Source: a virus
Virus record (IMG/VR): IMGVR_UViG_3300038361_000164
Coordinates: 43,086-107,085 of that record
Strand: one strand, 5' to 3'
DNA length: 64,000 bases
The notes under the pieces were generated by a model that made no database searches, had not been told where the DNA came from, and was given only the letters and a program-made list of their open reading frames with translations. Shown here piece by piece: positions 35,134-44,095 of this stretch. The stretch's first letter is position 1; the number at the start of each line of letters is the position of its first letter. Both the position numbers and the translations under genes were made by a program.

Positions 35134-36114
35134 ATGAAAGCAATTGACTGTGGAACTGGATTTTTTGTTTCGGTGAATAATCAAGATATTACATTACAAC
35201 GAAATGCTTTTTTAACTATAGATAAAGCTGTAACAACGCTTCGACAACTTAAAACACTTAATGTGCCTTATATAGAAATTAATAACAAACTACATATTAT
35301 AGGACAAAAAGCCTATGAGTATGCACAAGTTTTTGGAAATAAAGATCTAAAACGACCTATGGCACAGGGATTATTAAATCCAACTGAGCAAGATGCTTTC
35401 CCTATATTACGAGAAATTATTTCCGGATTGGTTGGAACGGCTTCTCAAGAAAACGAGCGCATTGTTTATTGTATCCCAGGAAAACCTATTGATAAATCAC
35501 AAGAAATTGACTATCATAAAGATGTATTAAAGCAAATTATAGAATCTTTAGGATACTCTGCAAGAGCCATTAATGAAGCAACAGCTTTAGGATTAGTAGG
35601 TTTACAAAATTCAGAGTTATCTGGAATTGCTATTTCATTGGGAGCAGGAATGGTCAATTTTGCCATTTTATATGCTGGAATGTCTGCTTTGACTTTTAGC
35701 ATAGCTAAATCAGGCGATTGGATTGATGAGAACGTGGCAAGAGATTGTGGAATTACTAAAGCGAAAGCTCAATATATAAAAGAAACAGGAAATTACACAA
35801 TAGATCCTGCCTCAACGCAGGAGCGTACAAGAGAACAACAAGCTATAAAAACATATTATGAAGTATTATTTAGATATTTGTTAGCTAATTTAGCAAAACA
35901 ATTTGAATCGTCAAATATGCCTACTTTTCCGAAACCAATACCAATTATAATTGGCGGCGGCACGGCTTCAATAAATGGTTTTATAGAAGTATTTAGAGAT
36001 CAATTTCAGGCAAAACAATTTCCTTTAGAAATAAGCGAAATTAAAATCGTGGACGAACCACTTACAGCAGTAGCTCGTGGTTGTTATTTAGAGGCTCAGT
36101 TAGAGGAGAATTAA
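35134..36114 (+). CDS. Actin/Hsp70-like ATPase (ParM/StbA type)
   Basis: 326 residues from ATG 35134, chosen because AAAGGATGG (35116-35124) lies ahead of it; a GTG at 35065 would add 23 residues of poor quality. The five actin-fold motifs can be followed: MKAIDCGTGFF (phosphate 1), YCIPGKP (connect 1), AINEATALGLVGLQ, ISLGAGMVNFAIL (phosphate 2) and PIIIGGGTASINGF (adenosine). Such proteins in large phages form filaments for DNA segregation or positioning. All Trp codons are TGG. Partner (adaptor) unknown; the next gene is a candidate. Confidence 0.78.
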   Translation: MKAIDCGTGFFVSVNNQDITLQRNAFLTIDKAVTTLRQLKTLNVPYIEINNKLHIIGQKAYEYAQVFGNKDLKRPMAQGLLNPTEQDAFPILREIISGLVGTASQENERIVYCIPGKPIDKSQEIDYHKDVLKQIIESLGYSARAINEATALGLVGLQNSELSGIAISLGAGMVNFAILYAGMSALTFSIAKSGDWIDENVARDCGITKAKAQYIKETGNYTIDPASTQERTREQQAIKTYYEVLFRYLLANLAKQFESSNMPTFPKPIPIIIGGGTASINGFIEVFRDQFQAKQFPLEISEIKIVDEPLTAVARGCYLEAQLEEN

Positions 36115-36116
36115 GA

Positions 36117-36665
36117 ATGGATAAGAAACAATTGCAACTGTATGAATTTGGAGCAGCACATCATGTAGGTACTTTCAATATTAGTGCCGCTAAAAACAAA
36201 AGTAAGGCACGAGCTACCTTGCTTGGCAAACCTGGTGCTCGTTTTATGCGAATAGATACTCCTAAATCTGGCTTTTTTAAGCGCAAACCTGCGTCACGTA
36301 CCTACTATAAAGTAGTTTACGGAGATAAAAATGCAGTGGTCAAATTTAAACGTATGGAGCTGAAAAAAGAAGCAAGTATGGACAAAGCAGAATATGTATT
36401 CGAGAAACTAGCCGAAAGGGCAGCCCATGAGTTGAAAAGAAGGAATCCTGTGGCTGGAGATTGAGGTAATGCAATAGGAGGCGCTTTAGGTTTACCTGCC
36501 GGCCCATTGGTAGTTAATAAATTAAACCCTAATTTATTTAAGGGAAAAAGCAATACTAAAAAAATAGTAGGTGTTGCTTTAGCCGCATTACTTGGAATGG
36601 GTGTTGGAAGAAGACTTGGAGAGGAGATCCTTGGGGGCCCTTACGAAAAAATAAATAAACACTAG
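36117..36665 (+). CDS. Small basic protein with C-terminal glycine-zipper segment
   Basis: 182 residues, ending in TAG; TGA Trp at 36462. ATG 36117 is preceded by GAGGAG. The N-terminal half is basic (FFKRKPASRTYYKVVYG); the C-terminal half has GNAIGGALGLPAGPLVV and ALAALLGMGVGRRLGEE, glycine-zipper-like segments that may insert in membranes. No family recognised. Read with TGA as stop, it would lose this C-terminal segment. Confidence 0.7.
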
Positions 36666-36682
36666 AAGCTGATGGTGGAAAA

Positions 36683-37168
36683 ATGTTAGTAGAAGATCTT
36701 TTAAAAATAACAGAACCTCTGGAACCAGAGACTCTTGACTTCGTTGAACCAGCGTTGACTCCTTTAAAACGGGAGCAGATTTTAGCAATGACAGCTATTA
36801 GGCGCAACGACATGGTTTTAGAAGATATGGATATATTTAAAAATGTGGTCTTTCTACTTAACGATATGTCAGCGGATATCTTTATGTCCAATGTTCCTGA
36901 ACCGGAATGGATATGGAAAGCGCTGATTATGCTAAACAAATTAAAACCCAAGTTTAAACTATCTTGGGAAGTTAAAGTGTATATTAAATACATATTTGAC
37001 GATGAAGGATATAATTTTTATCCACCATTGTCAGGACTTGATAATCCAAATTTTGCAGCTACGAAAGCGTTAGCAGTACATGGCCCATTTCCGTTAGACG
37101 AGACTAGACGAGGTATACAGGCTGTGCGGTATTTAAAAATAAAAGAATATTTAAAACAAGTAAGGTAA
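36683..37168 (+). CDS. Unknown protein upstream of portal
   Basis: 161 residues; GGTGGAAA ribosome site before ATG 36683. Acidic N-terminus (EPLEPETLDFVEPALTPL), helical centre, and a C-terminal segment with ALAVHGPFPLDETRRGIQA. All Trp are TGG. Not recognised; the neighbouring portal gene begins four bases after the stop, so a head-assembly function is plausible. Confidence 0.7.
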   Translation: MLVEDLLKITEPLEPETLDFVEPALTPLKREQILAMTAIRRNDMVLEDMDIFKNVVFLLNDMSADIFMSNVPEPEWIWKALIMLNKLKPKFKLSWEVKVYIKYIFDDEGYNFYPPLSGLDNPNFAATKALAVHGPFPLDETRRGIQAVRYLKIKEYLKQVR

Positions 37169-37172
37169 TAAA

Positions 37173-39053
37173 ATGAGTAACAGAAGTTTTACTGAAAGAA
37201 ATATACAAAACCCGTCAAGAAATGGTAGAGAATATCCTAATCCATTTTTCGATTTGGCGAGTTCGTATATTCCTAAAGACATAAAAGTATTGTTTAAGTA
37301 CTGTAAAGGCTTCTTCTATACTAATGCCTTTTTGCGTAATGTAATTACTAAACTAACAGAATATCCAATAACAGATTTACTTTATAAAACAGATGTAGAT
37401 GAAAAAATTAGAGAGAAATGGGACGAACTTCTACACGAACAATTAAAAATAAAAAGCTTTTTAATAGAAATCGGCTTAGATTATTTTACTTATGGAAATT
37501 CCTTTATTTCCTACTTTGTAAAACAAAAACGTTTTTTAAAATGTACTAAGTGTGGACACGAAGATGATATTAAAAACATAAGTTTTAAATTAAAAAACTT
37601 CGAATTCTATGGATCATGTAAAGAATGTAAAGCTTCAGAAATGAAGTTTACAGTACACGAAGAAGCTTTAGTATCCAGAAAACATTTTAGACTTTTAAGA
37701 TGGTCACCACAAAATATTGACATAGAATATAACCCAATAACGGGTAGTAGCTTATACTATTATAATATTCCTAATAAAATTAAAAAACAAATAATATCAG
37801 GAAATGCAGCTATTTTAAGAGACATTCCCTTGGTGTTTTTAGAAGCTTTAAAAACTAAGAAAAGAATAGAACTTGACGAAAGTAATTTATACCATTTTAA
37901 ACGTCCTACTCTTGCTGAAGAAGATATGGGTTGGGGTAAGCCTATAATACTTCCAGCGTTAAAAGATATCTTTTATCTACAAACATTGCGTAGAGGCAAC
38001 GAAGCAATTGCTATGGAGCATATTGTGCCTAAGAAGAGTATTTATCCCGCTAACACAGTTACACTCGACCCATATTCACAATTAAACCTTGCTCAATGGC
38101 GTACTGAGATGGAAGAGCAGATTAAAAAATGGCGAGAAGATGTGAACCATATTGGCGTATTTCCTATCCCAATTGGTTACCAAGAATTAGGTGGAAACGC
38201 TCGTGCATTGTTACTTACTCCTGAAATGAAGTTTTTAGAAGAAAACATTATTAATAGTTTAGGAGTACCAATTGAATTTATTAAAGGTGGAGCATCCTGG
38301 ACTGGATCATCTATCTCTCTTAGAATTATTGAGAATCACTTTCTTACATATAGAGAATTGTTAGAAGACTTTGTAAATCACTTCTTATTGCCTAATGCTT
38401 CTCGACTAATTAAATTGCCGCCAATTAAACTTAAATTTAAAAAGTTTAAAATGAGCGATGATGTGCAAGAAAAACAGCTTATGCTTGAAATGAATGGCGC
38501 TTCTCAGCTCTCCACTCCAACCTTACTAGAAGAATGGGGCTATCACTATGCTGATGAAATGAAGCTTACTAAAAAACATTTGGTAAGTACATTTGAAATG
38601 CAGGGTCTGCAAAAAGAAATGGACGCAGAATCAAGTGGAAAAGCTCAAGTAATTTTAGCCAAATATCAAGCACGCTCCGAAAAAGCGATGCAAGATGAAA
38701 TGTTAAAAATGAAGATGGAGTTATTCCAGAAAGAATTAGAACAAGAATTTGGAGGCATACCTGAAGATGCGTTTTCTATTATAGATCAATATGCTATACA
38801 AATAATGGCCTTAGAGCCAGCTATGCAACAACAGACTTTAATGTCTTTAAAAACTAAGACACCTACAATAGCTGTAATGGTAATGGAGCGTATAAATCAA
38901 TATCAACTTATGATGGAAAGTGAGGCACCTGCCGCACCTCCTATGAAGTCTAAAAGTGCTCCAAATGAGCAACAGCCTGGTACTAGGCAAAAAGACAAAC
39001 CAAATACTCCTAGCTCAGATAAGAGTAAGGCACAAACAAGAGGTAGCGCATAA
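37173..39053 (+). CDS. Portal protein
   Basis: 626 residues. Portal hallmarks: DMGWGKPIILPALKDIFYLQ (about 248-267), the RRGNEAIAMEHIVPKKSIYP segment, LGVPIEFIKGGASWTGSS and ENHFLTYRE in the clip/stem region. Residues about 124-155 contain two CxxC-type pairs (CTKCGHE and CKECK), so a small zinc-binding insert is likely. The C-terminal 150 residues are a long charged helix and a Pro/Ser/Lys-rich tail. It forms the dodecameric DNA gateway of the head. All its Trp codons are TGG although neighbours use TGA. Confidence 0.85.
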   Translation: MSNRSFTERNIQNPSRNGREYPNPFFDLASSYIPKDIKVLFKYCKGFFYTNAFLRNVITKLTEYPITDLLYKTDVDEKIREKWDELLHEQLKIKSFLIEIGLDYFTYGNSFISYFVKQKRFLKCTKCGHEDDIKNISFKLKNFEFYGSCKECKASEMKFTVHEEALVSRKHFRLLRWSPQNIDIEYNPITGSSLYYYNIPNKIKKQIISGNAAILRDIPLVFLEALKTKKRIELDESNLYHFKRPTLAEEDMGWGKPIILPALKDIFYLQTLRRGNEAIAMEHIVPKKSIYPANTVTLDPYSQLNLAQWRTEMEEQIKKWREDVNHIGVFPIPIGYQELGGNARALLLTPEMKFLEENIINSLGVPIEFIKGGASWTGSSISLRIIENHFLTYRELLEDFVNHFLLPNASRLIKLPPIKLKFKKFKMSDDVQEKQLMLEMNGASQLSTPTLLEEWGYHYADEMKLTKKHLVSTFEMQGLQKEMDAESSGKAQVILAKYQARSEKAMQDEMLKMKMELFQKELEQEFGGIPEDAFSIIDQYAIQIMALEPAMQQQTLMSLKTKTPTIAVMVMERINQYQLMMESEAPAAPPMKSKSAPNEQQPGTRQKDKPNTPSSDKSKAQTRGSA

Positions 39054-39205
39054 TGACTATGGAAAAATATAGCACGTATACTGTGTATGAAAACACACTT
39101 ACTGGTGAGCTTAAAAGAATACCTGTCGGAGAAGAACTTGAAAAAAGTGCTGCCGATGAATGGCGTGAATTGGATTACGATCCGGAAGGTGAGGAGAGCA
39201 ATTAA
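39053..39205 (+). CDS. Small acidic protein downstream of portal
   Basis: 50 residues; begins in a TAATG overlap with the portal gene and ends at 39205. Rich in Glu and Tyr. There is no recognised motif. Tight coupling suggests co-production with the portal. Confidence 0.6.
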   Translation: MTMEKYSTYTVYENTLTGELKRIPVGEELEKSAADEWRELDYDPEGEESN

Positions 39206-39394
39206 ATGGGATTCGGAGTTGGGGTACAAAAAGTTAGAAAGTTTATTATAGATTGGGAAGGTAACACAGACTACGAAGAAATACTAAACAATGAAGCTTG
39301 TGTAATATTGCGGGATGTGTTTGAAACAAGCAAATCTGGAGTATCAACTGTTACAGTTTGATATAGAGATGAGTCGGACGAATCAGAAGAATAA
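39206..39394 (+). CDS. Small protein with TGA-encoded Trp
   Basis: 62 residues starting immediately after the previous stop; TGA Trp at 39359 and an acidic C-terminus (DESDESEE). Contains an ordinary TGG Trp as well. Unknown role. Confidence 0.6.
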
Positions 39395-40108
39395 TTGAGA
39401 CTAATTAATAAACTATATAATCTTCACCTTGATGAAGATATTTATGTACTATGTTCAGGTCCTTCGGTAGATTATATCTCCAAGGACTTTTTTCGTAATA
39501 AGACGGTAATTAGTGTAAATAGATCTTATAGTGTGTTTGATATAGATATTTGTAAATATGTTATTTTCCAAGATTATAACGAAGATATTATAGAAGATGT
39601 TTTTAACTCCGCGGTTAATTTAATTATACCCGAACGGGCTGGCGGTCGAAACGCGCTGAAATCTTTTAAAGAATGGGAATGATTTTTTTTCGAAAGAGAG
39701 TTTCCTAATTATAACTCTGAGCAATTATTTTACTTCGAACATTTAGAAAATTCAGTAGGAGAACTTCCTAACAACTTGCCATGAAAAGATCCTAAGCATT
39801 TATTAATAAATAAGTGCACTACTAACAGTGCTTTACACTTGGCCGCACACTTAGGGGCTGCTAACATTATTTTAGTAGGACATGATGGAGGGTCTTTGGA
39901 CGGTGAAGTGCATAGTAAAACATATTGAAGACAGGCTAATGAGGGTGATTATAGAGAAGATTACTTGGACTGGATGAAGGGAAATCTACAACTAACCTCA
40001 GAAATTAAAACACAGTTAATAAAGCATTTTAATGTAAATATTTATAGTTTAAATCCTTTTCTTTCTCTGGCCTTAGATGGCCATATATTAAAAAAGCCCG
40101 GTGATTAA
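39395..40108 (+). CDS. DUF115/sialyltransferase-like sugar enzyme
   Basis: 237 residues; likely TTG start directly after the upstream stop, no ATG available. TGA Trp occurs at 39680 and at two further sites. The Rossmann-like start (DIYVLCSGPSVDYISKDFF then TVISVNRS) and NSALHLAAHLGAANIILVGHDGG fit the MptE/DUF115 and GT42-like group, whose members move nonulosonic acids or phosphate-activated groups in surface glycans. Next to the other glycosyltransferases in this phage it may act on virion or host glycans. The start codon is uncertain. Confidence 0.68.
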
Positions 40109-40119
40109 CCAGGCTTTTT
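40091..40119. terminator. Bidirectional rho-independent terminator
   Basis: AAAAAGCC-C-GGT / ACC-A-GGCTTTTT hairpin with a GATTA-type loop. A and T tracts on both sides let it end the plus-strand operon and the convergent minus-strand glycosyltransferase gene. The plus-strand gene's stop lies within it. Confidence 0.8.
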
Positions 40120-40121
40120 AT

Positions 40122-41414
40122 TTAAACGTTTAGAGCATCTCTTAGAATATTTCGCTTATCTTCCCATCGGAAGTTCTTATCAACATTTGCAATACATTCT
40201 GTATGCACATGTTTTTCCTCCCCGCTTTCTTTCCACTCTTGATAAGCTTCCTCTAATGCTAAGGTCATTTCCCACGGACTCACAACTGGGCGTAAATGTC
40301 CATTATCTCCAGATAGAGCTATGTGTCCGACATGGTTTATCATTTTTCCCGTATGTTGTAGCATTTCAGGAATAGCACTGTTTTTTGGTGCTATGCTTGG
40401 GGTTCCGCAGGCAGCAGCTTCGATTAGTGATAACCCACAGCCTTCTCCTAAAGTTGAAGTAATGTTGTAATTAGCAGCGTTGTAGTATTCATTTATTTCC
40501 TCTATACCAACTTCTCCGCCATAAATATTTCTAGCATTTACTCCAATTATACGAAGCATATCAACATCTAAGAATCCTGCATTAACTAAATGATTTTGTA
40601 GCATATTAGCTGGACCAGGGCCCATTGGGAGTTCTTTAGGCATCATGTGTAAATAAAGAAAGATATCATTACGGTTATGTACTTTAGATGCCACAATGTC
40701 GTCAGGAGGACACATGTTTAAATCACAAGATCGCCTATCGATCGGCATGTGATGTCCACATTTGCAAATTTTATACCCCTTAGCAAACATACTCCAGGCT
40801 AACATAGTGCCAGTAATAAATTTTCGAGGTTGAAATCTGTTTATGTTAATAACAGAAAACTTTCCAGTCCATTTAAACTGCTCTCTTAATTCACTTATTT
40901 TCTTTCTTGACAGTGGATAGAAATGCTCTGGATTAACTCCGTGATATAATTTATATGTGGGTTTGTTAACTATTTTTACTTTTTCTTCTACTATCATTTT
41001 AGCCCAATCTGTGTAGTAAATAAGAGCGTCGGACATTTCAAGCACATTTCTCCAAGCTAAAGAGAAAGGCGATCCGTCAGTTGGGAAGTAAGATATTATT
41101 TTAGCTTGGGGAGCTAATTCTTTTACTTTTTGGATAATTCCTGCAATATTAAAAATATCTTGAAATAGAAGTATTTTGTCTGGCTGTTCTTTTTTTATTA
41201 GAAGGGGAAGTCTTTCAAATCCGAAAGGATCTGCTCTGGTTATTGGGTAAACAAAATATTTACTTGTATCGTATCGTTTTGTTCCGTCATAGTTGATCCC
41301 TAGAATAGACACATCATAGTCTTTGTACATATCTTCGAGTAAGTTCATGGCAACATTTCCGAAGCCTGTAGGACATAAAAAGTCACACCAAACAAAAAGT
41401 TTAGGTTTGTTCAT
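40122..41414 (-). CDS. Glycosyltransferase with zinc-binding insert
   Basis: 430 residues. GT-B enzyme: N-terminal KLFVWCDFLCPTGFGNVA, a donor-half start VININRFQPRK, and EGCGLSLIEAAACGTPSIAP with the acidic donor motif. An insert near residues 215-236 has Cys and His in C-x-C-GHH...C-x4-C spacing, probably a zinc knuckle, unusual for the family. All Trp are TGG, unlike the plus-strand glycosyltransferases. It has its own promoter (41451-41480) and terminator, so it may be made at a different time from those. Confidence 0.85.
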   Translation of the reverse strand: MNKPKLFVWCDFLCPTGFGNVAMNLLEDMYKDYDVSILGINYDGTKRYDTSKYFVYPITRADPFGFERLPLLIKKEQPDKILLFQDIFNIAGIIQKVKELAPQAKIISYFPTDGSPFSLAWRNVLEMSDALIYYTDWAKMIVEEKVKIVNKPTYKLYHGVNPEHFYPLSRKKISELREQFKWTGKFSVININRFQPRKFITGTMLAWSMFAKGYKICKCGHHMPIDRRSCDLNMCPPDDIVASKVHNRNDIFLYLHMMPKELPMGPGPANMLQNHLVNAGFLDVDMLRIIGVNARNIYGGEVGIEEINEYYNAANYNITSTLGEGCGLSLIEAAACGTPSIAPKNSAIPEMLQHTGKMINHVGHIALSGDNGHLRPVVSPWEMTLALEEAYQEWKESGEEKHVHTECIANVDKNFRWEDKRNILRDALNV

Positions 41415-41450
41415 TAAATTTTCTGGTTTATTAAAAATAGTCTATACTTT

Positions 41451-41480
41451 AATATACATTATATCCATAACATAAGTCAA
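41451..41480 (-). promoter_or_regulatory. Promoter of the minus-strand glycosyltransferase gene
   Basis: On the minus strand TTGACT (41480-41475), an 18-base spacer and TATATT (41456-41451), followed by AAAG. The same two boxes precede the RNA polymerase gene. Confidence 0.6.
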
Positions 41481-41501
41481 TGTTCCTATAATTTTTAAGA
41501 T

Positions 41502-41525
41502 AAAAAAAAGGAAACGGGTGTCTCC
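41502..41525 (-). terminator. Rho-independent terminator of the upstream RNA
   Basis: Minus-strand GGAGAC-ACCC-GTTTCC hairpin (41525-41510) followed by eight T (41509-41502). One pair is G-U on the minus strand but A-C on the plus strand, which supports minus-strand function. No protein gene ends just upstream, so it probably ends a non-coding RNA. Confidence 0.7.
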
Positions 41526-42640
41526 TTCTAAAATCGGTAATATTCAACTTGCACAAAATTTATTTTCTGCGTTCCCGTGACTCCCGCAGCTAGCTGCCGG
41601 ACCCGCGGACTGCGCATTAACCAGGAACCCTTAGGCCTCAGTTCTTCCTGCTGGTTTGTTCGGAATTCTAGCTGGAGAAAAGAGTGCGTGGTTTTTCCCG
41701 GCCAAGGGACCATGGATCCTTGCGCACTGGAAGTGCCGTCTCTTCGAAGGCAACTTACGTCTCACTTAAGCGCTCGGGACTCCGACGGCGTCATCTCCGT
41801 CTCCCAGGTCAGCTCGGCGTCGTCTAGTTTTCAGCTGGCGCCGTCTAGAATTTGTGGGTCTCCTTCTGGGAGGGCTCGCTTCGTTACTAGCATGCGAGTT
41901 CCAGGGGGAACTTATTCTTCAGCCTTAGTTAGGAATTTTCGGCAGACGGTTTTCCAGTCGGTATCCCATCGATACCTATCAACGTTGCCGGCGCGCCGTG
42001 AGCTGCAGTGCGAAAACCCGGGTACCTCTAGATGAGCGTGCACGTCACCTCCGATCGAGGCCTCCTCAAATTTTGAGGGGGGCGAGGAAAAACATTCCCT
42101 GGGGTCTTACTCCTGTAAGACGGGGACACCCATTCGAATTTTTGAAGGGGTGTTCGCGCGTCAGGGTTAGACCAGTGGAATGTTTGGTTGTATTTATACA
42201 AATACGTATCGTAATTGTTTGTCTTGTAAAAGACTAGTAAACTGCAAGTCGTTTACCTAAGATTTTTTATGTTCTTTACTATAGTCAGCAATATCTAGTG
42301 CGTAACTGGTGCAGGATCTGTGTAGTCCTGACATTGTCGAAGAGTGAAACCTGGTTTCTTGGAGTGATTCATATTTTGCGAATAATTATAAAATAATTAT
42401 TGTAACATTTGTGTCACGTCGAGGTAAACCATGGTGTAACTGTTCGGGACAGGCCGCGACCTCACCAGTGGAGAGACTAGCATATTCTGTTGTTTTTGGT
42501 ATTATTTATCATACCTTGAAATACGAATCATACTTCTATCCTAAAAATTAGGAAGCGTCTAAAGAACAAGATTCTTATACCAAGTTTTTTTAAATTTGTT
42601 AAGGGTGTAGATAGCGAGGACACAGTGTCCCCGCTATTTG
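41526..42640 (-). ncRNA. Candidate large structured non-coding RNA
   Basis: About 1.1 kb without a credible gene. From about 41580 to 42180 G+C is near half, against about a third elsewhere. Hairpins include 42104-42121 (GTCTTAC-TCCT-GTAAGAC), 42237-42256 (GTAAAC/GTTTAC), 42065-42079 and a 25-base hairpin at 42610-42634. In that hairpin a plus-strand A-C mismatch becomes G-U on the minus strand, as in the terminator at 41502-41525. Size, phage setting and high structure recall giant phage RNAs such as GOLLD or ROOL, but I cannot assign a class. The 5' end is uncertain and may lie near 42750. Confidence 0.5.
41586..42063. other. Palindrome-dense block
   Basis: I count 26 six-base palindromes in 478 bases (about 7-8 expected), of at least 22 kinds. 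They include GGATCC, CCATGG, GAATTC, CTGCAG, CCCGGG, GGTACC and GCATGC, longer ones such as the 12-base palindrome at 41586-41597 and the 10-base one at 41989-41998. It lies inside the candidate ncRNA. Confidence 0.75.
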
Positions 42641-42773
42641 TGATTTACTAACATCAGTTGGTAGTAACCCGTAGGGTCAGTTTGATGTTTATAGGTATTT
42701 CAAATTCGAAACGAATTTGTTTGTTTCTCTAAATTAATAAAGAAACACTACCGTATATCTAAATCAGTTCTTT

Positions 42774-42986
42774 TTACGACATTGTTCTTTCGTCTAAAGA
42801 TTGTTTAATATAACGTATTGTTAAGTTTTTCAAGTTCTTTGCTAGTTTCCTAGCCAAAGTTCCGTCACGTTTAAAGCGTCTTAACAACCATCTATTATGT
42901 ATCTGAAGAAACTCTGCCGAAATTCGATCTATTTCTTTTGCTGTAATAACGGTATTTCCAGTTATTTCTGTAATTATCTTTGCCAT
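42774..42986 (-). CDS. Small basic helical protein
   Basis: 70 residues, start overlapping the radical-SAM gene's end by 13 bases. Basic and helical (RWLLRRFKRDGTLARKLAK). No known family; might bind nucleic acid. Co-expression with the radical-SAM gene makes it a possible substrate or partner. Confidence 0.65.
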   Translation of the reverse strand: MAKIITEITGNTVITAKEIDRISAEFLQIHNRWLLRRFKRDGTLARKLAKNLKNLTIRYIKQSLDERTMS

Positions 42987-43708
42987 AATTTATTCCAGTT
43001 TGGTGGTTTCGTTGCCGAAGATTTCCAACATCTTGAACATTTTGTACAAGCTTCCTGCAATTGAATTTTTCCGTTGTCAGCTGGACATGAGACTTTGATC
43101 GTCTGTCCCAGCTCTTTATCAGCTTTTCTCCTCTTTCCTATATTGAAAAAGGGATCAACTTTCGCTTTTATGTTTTCTTCCAATACTAGGAAGTCAGCTG
43201 GTAATCCAGTAAAACATAACTTTACTTTGTCTTGCCCTAAGTGGGACTTTATGTTTTCAAAATTTTTCTTGTTTACACTATCCAAACTAAGTAATAAACT
43301 AGTAAGATTATTTAGTTCTAATAAAGGTTTAATATGACTAATCATATCGAGTCTTGTCAAGTTTTTAGAGATAATAAAGAATTTAAACTTTAGTAGTTTT
43401 AAAAATTCAAAATGTTGGGAAATGTAATCTCCTGAACCGTATATTCTTATGGGTAGTTTGTTTAGTGGTAATAGTTGTTTACTATTACTTCTTCTTGCCT
43501 TATGGTATTCTTCGTTTATCTGTTTTGCAAATTTACTCGGGTTTTCAGTTGCCATTGCGTTATTCCTTTCTACTTTTCCTAAGTAGGCTGGATATATGCG
43601 CTCCATATTATCAACATAGCAATACTCACATGTTTGCATACATGTGTTTTTACGTGCGAAATCTATTGATAATATAGTTTTTTGATTTCGAGTAAACGCA
43701 TTAGGCAT
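42974..43708 (-). CDS. Radical SAM-like protein
   Basis: 244 residues. CMQTCEYC at residues 23-30 is a CX3CX2C site that would hold the 4Fe-4S cluster used to split S-adenosylmethionine. A second Cys group at the C-terminus (CPADNGKIQLQEACTKCSRC) could hold an auxiliary cluster. Middle segments (PIRIYGSGDYIS; FFIISKNLTRLD) suit a partial TIM barrel. The substrate is unknown; small neighbouring ORFs are candidates for modification. All Trp are TGG. Confidence 0.8.
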   Translation of the reverse strand: MPNAFTRNQKTILSIDFARKNTCMQTCEYCYVDNMERIYPAYLGKVERNNAMATENPSKFAKQINEEYHKARRSNSKQLLPLNKLPIRIYGSGDYISQHFEFLKLLKFKFFIISKNLTRLDMISHIKPLLELNNLTSLLLSLDSVNKKNFENIKSHLGQDKVKLCFTGLPADFLVLEENIKAKVDPFFNIGKRRKADKELGQTIKVSCPADNGKIQLQEACTKCSRCWKSSATKPPNWNKLWQR

Positions 43709-43721
43709 TTTTTAGTAATGA

Positions 43722-43949
43722 TTAGTATATGAAAGGATACTCCGGTGAGTGCTTTCTACTTACTCCTAACATATATTCTTTGTAATCTATAGGTACTATC
43801 ATTTTAACAGTACCTCTTATCTTTCGTCCTATATTTAAAGCATGAATGATCCCGTCGTGCGAATCATCTTGTCCTGCTTTTACATATAGAATGCGATTTT
43901 CACTTTGCTTTTTTCCTGTAATCAAAGTGATCTTAAAGTGTTCCGCCAT
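43722..43949 (-). CDS. Small unknown protein
   Basis: 75 residues from ATG 43949, chosen for the AGGA ahead of it; an in-frame ATG at 43991 would add 14 basic residues. Strand-rich start (HFKITLITGKK), and a His/Asp cluster (GQDDSHDGIIHAL). Not recognised. Stops just before the radical-SAM gene's start. Confidence 0.6.
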   Translation of the reverse strand: MAEHFKITLITGKKQSENRILYVKAGQDDSHDGIIHALNIGRKIRGTVKMIVPIDYKEYMLGVSRKHSPEYPFIY

Positions 43950-44073
43950 TCTGTTTTTGTTCCTGTTTTTTATCTGTTGCCATTTTCTCAAAACTTTGTC
44001 GTATCATTTTTTCCAGTACTTTTACCGTTATGTAAGCTATAGATAGACCGAATACTTTTAGTATTCGATTCAT
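43933..44073 (-). CDS. Small protein with hydrophobic N-terminus
   Basis: 46 residues from ATG 44073, preceded by a strong AAGGAGG ribosome site. Starts MNRILKVFGLSIAYITVKVL, a possible signal anchor, then a Lys/Gln-rich tail. It overlaps the next start by 17 bases. Unknown role. Confidence 0.6.
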   Translation of the reverse strand: MNRILKVFGLSIAYITVKVLEKMIRQSFEKMATDKKQEQKQNGGTL

Positions 44074-44095
44074 ACTATGCCTCCTTAGTTATGAG

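Noticed and set aside
41586-42063. Cloning-vector polylinker
   Set aside because: The block is far longer than a polylinker, sites are interspersed with ordinary sequence and no vector backbone is seen, though assembly contamination cannot be excluded from sequence alone.
41577-42237. Short open frames in the G+C-rich region
   Set aside because: No ribosome site, Ser/Arg-rich composition and overlap with hairpins; more likely non-coding.
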